DNA from: Opitutaceae bacterium UBA6669
GTDB lineage: Bacteria; Verrucomicrobiota; Verrucomicrobiia; Opitutales; Opitutaceae
Direction: 5' to 3'
Assembly (NCBI GenBank): GCA_002455175.1
Contig: DKKJ01000140.1
Coordinates: 7,114-13,818, forward strand
Length of the DNA: 6,705 bases
The first letter of the stretch is position 1; the number at the start of each line of letters is the position of its first letter. Positions 4,988 to 6,705 of the stretch are shown here, one piece after another. Made by a program: the position numbers and the translations under genes. The notes below the pieces were generated by a model. The model searched no databases, was not told the origin of the DNA, and saw nothing but the letters and a program-made list of their open reading frames with translations.

Positions 4988-6694
4988 TCAGAGATTTATC
5001 TTCTTCATTTCACTCACCGCATGATCGCAGGCACGCGCGGTGAGCGCCATGTAGGTTAGGGACGGATTCACACATGACGCAGAGGTCATACAGGCGCCAT
5101 CGGTGACGAAAACATTGGGTGCCGTGTGGACTTGATTCCAGCGGTTGAGGACGGAGGTTTTCGGATCCCGACCCATGCGAGCCGTTCCCATTTCATGAAT
5201 ACACAGGCCAGGAGCGAGCGGATCGTCGAAGGGCGTGATGTCTTTGAGACCGGCCGCCTCCAGCATTTCGACGGCGGAGGCCTTCATATCCTTGCGCATC
5301 GCGTACTCGTTTTCCTTCCATTCACAATCGAAGGTCACGGTTGGCATACCCCACTTATCGCGCAAGTCGTGGTTGAGGTACATCTTGTTGTCGTGGTACG
5401 GCAGGCACTCGCCCCACGAGCCAATTCCCATGCGCCAAGGTCCCGGTGCGATGAGATCGGTTTTAAGGCCAGCGCCAAAATGGCTGAGCTCTTTAATCCC
5501 ACGCGCCCAGTCGGTACGGCTGGCACTACCCTGATAGCCGAATCCGCGGACGTAGTCCTTACGCGCGGTCGCTTTGTCCAAATTGCGGAAGCGAGGGATG
5601 TAAATCCCGTTGGCTCGCTGCCCGCGGAAGTACTTATCGCCAAATTCTTCTGAGATCCCGCTGGCCCCCACCTTGAAATGGTGGTCCATCAAGTTGTGAC
5701 CCAATTCACCGCTGTCATTGCCCAATCCCTTGGGAAAGCGGTCCGACTTGGAATTGAGGAGGATCGCCGTGGACGCCACGGCTGAGGCGCAAGTGAACAC
5801 GACCCGGGCGTAGTACTCCACCACCTCTCGAGTCTCGGCATCTATAATCCGCACGCCTTTCGCCTTTTTCTTTTCCGGGTCGTAGATGATCTCGCTGACG
5901 ATGGAGAACGGACGAAGGGTGAGATTACCGGTGGCGTAAGCTGCCGGCAATGTGGATGAGTTGCTACTGAAATAGGCACCATACGGACAGCCGCGGATAC
6001 ACCGATTGCGGTACTGACAATTGCCACGACCGTTGTGCGGCTGCGTCAGGTTGGCCACCCGCCCAATGATCATCGGACGCCCATTAAAAGCCTGCGCAAT
6101 CCGCTTCTTCACGTGCTGCTCCAAGCAATTCATCTCCATCGGCGGCAGAAACTCTCCGTCTGGAAGGTAAGAGAGGTTCTCTTTGCTGCCACTGATACCC
6201 GCGAACCGTTCGACATAGTCATACCAGGGAGAAATGTCGGCGTAGCGGATGGGCCAATCGATCGACATGCCATCCACTGCATTGGCTTCAAAGTCCAGGT
6301 CACTAAGGCGGTACGATTGACGACCCCACAGCAACGAACGTCCGCCCACGTGGTAACCCCGCATCCAGTCGAACCGCTTCACTTCTGAGTAGGGATTTTC
6401 CAGGTCGTTGACAAACCAGTGAGCAGAGGCGGGCGACGTCGTATAGCCGGTACGGTTCTGCTTTTCTTGCTGAGCGAGTTCCGCGTTCGAAATCTTCGTC
6501 CGCCCTGGAAACTCCCAACTTTCGGTGAACGCCGTGGGATAATCGCCATGTTTTACATCCCGACCACGTTACAGCACCAATGTCTTGAGACCTTTTTCGC
6601 ACAGCTCTTTAGCCGCCCACCCCCCGCTAATACCTGAGCCAATGACAATTGCATCGAACGTGTTTTGCTGGGTCGCAGCACCAAGAATATTCAT
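4988..6694 (-). pseudogene. GMC-family FAD-dependent oxidoreductase, interrupted by in-frame TAA at codon 42
   Basis: From ATG 6694 to TGA 4988 one unbroken frame of 568 codons encodes a glucose-methanol-choline family dehydrogenase, except for TAA at codon 42. The N-terminus has the FAD dinucleotide fold VIGSGISGGWAAKEL (17-31), then TLVL-stop-RGRD. Downstream are GYHVGGRSLLWGRQSYR (113-129), a Cys cluster NCQYRNRCIRGCPYGA (C226, C232, C236), the catalytic His in CIHEMGTARMG (H500) and the partner Asn in CVNPSLTYMALTAR (N543). Family members of this kind oxidise sugars, polyols or sugar acids and reduce a quinone or cytochrome with a small Tat-bearing subunit, encoded 11 bp downstream. Translation ending at codon 42 gives a 41-residue stub; restart at ATG 6382 (codon 105) would lack the FAD-binding motif. 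Either a recent nonsense pseudogene or a base error. No frameshift is needed. Upstream sequence beyond 6705 is unseen; no ribosome binding site is visible in the 11 bases present. Substrate unknown. Confidence 0.88.
6569..6571 (-). other. Internal TAA stop at the conserved FAD-binding Glu codon of the GMC gene
   Basis: The codon falls at the end of the second beta strand of the Rossmann fold (TLVL-x-RGRD), where GMC enzymes carry a Glu that hydrogen-bonds the ribose of the FAD adenosine. GAA or GAG would be expected; GAA to TAA is one G to T change. The flanking codons on both sides read as normal family sequence (RGRDVKHGDYPTAF follows directly). Confidence 0.85.
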
Positions 6695-6705
6695 GGAGGA
6701 TAGGC

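Noticed and set aside
5126..5653. 175-residue open frame on the plus strand
   Set aside because: It lies wholly antisense to the GMC gene, has no recognisable domain and is a typical shadow frame in GC-rich DNA.
4988..6382. A complete 464-residue protein starting at ATG 6382
   Set aside because: It begins in the middle of the GMC family alignment and lacks the FAD GxGxxG motif, which is present in the same frame upstream from ATG 6694 and separated only by one TAA codon. No ribosome binding site supports a start at 6382.
4383..6694. Genome-wide reassignment of TGA or TAA to amino acids
   Set aside because: TGA is the normal terminator of gntR, glcD, glcF and the GMC gene here. A single internal TAA and a single internal TGA are better explained by point changes.
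6382..6694. Frameshift as the cause of the truncated GMC gene
   Set aside because: The translation before and after the TAA stays in one frame (312 bases, 104 codons, from ATG 6694 to ATG 6382) and reads as family sequence throughout.
1..6705. CRISPR array, tRNA/rRNA gene, insertion sequence or phage genes
   Set aside because: I looked for regularly spaced repeats, clover-leaf sequences, transposase motifs and paired terminal repeats and saw none.

Overview
The window (6,705 bp, GC-rich) looks like chromosomal DNA of a heterotrophic, probably verrucomicrobial (Opitutales-like) bacterium. That placement is from memory: the pairing of a GMC oxidoreductase with a Tat-exported 'gluconate 2-dehydrogenase subunit 3' protein, a glcDF pair, a FkbO/Hyg5-type chorismatase and the near absence of Shine-Dalgarno sequences all fit. 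It is not proven by any marker gene here, and I see no tRNA, rRNA, CRISPR array, transposase or phage gene.

Layout. (i) 1-465, minus strand: the N-terminal 155 residues of a chorismatase-like enzyme (FkbO/Hyg5/XanB2 family), running off the left edge. (ii) 466-581: a short divergent intergenic region. (iii) 582-4236, plus strand: a probable operon of a GntR/FadR-type regulator (FCD domain), glcD (FAD subunit of glycolate oxidase) and glcF (iron-sulfur subunit), with glcD and glcF overlapping by 11 bp. There is no glcE. A perfect 9-bp inverted repeat enclosing a near-consensus FadR-type operator core (TGGTCTGACC) lies at the very 5' end of the regulator reading frame and suggests autoregulation of the operon. 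(iv) 4237-4382: a convergent intergenic region with two GC-rich hairpins. (v) 4383-6694, minus strand: a two-gene module of a GMC-family flavoprotein dehydrogenase followed 11 bp later by its Tat-signal-bearing small subunit.

The most notable observation is in the last module. Both genes carry an in-frame stop at a place where the family continues. In the GMC gene, codon 42 is TAA exactly where the FAD-binding fold has a conserved Glu (…TLVL-stop-RGRD…), and clean in-frame homology continues for 526 more codons. In the small-subunit gene, TGA interrupts the conserved C-terminal tail (PGRFDP-stop-VPISEVGNVNWTR, then TAG). No frameshift is needed in either case. Both changes are explained by one G:C to T:A substitution each (GAA to TAA; TGC to TGA). 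The module may be a fresh pseudogene pair, a sequencing or assembly error pair, or, less likely and for TGA only, a recoding site.

Functionally, the left operon would oxidise glycolate (or another short 2-hydroxy acid such as D-lactate) and pass electrons to the quinone pool under control of the FadR-type regulator. The right module would be a periplasmic sugar or polyol dehydrogenase, exported as a folded complex through the Tat signal of its small subunit, if it is functional at all.
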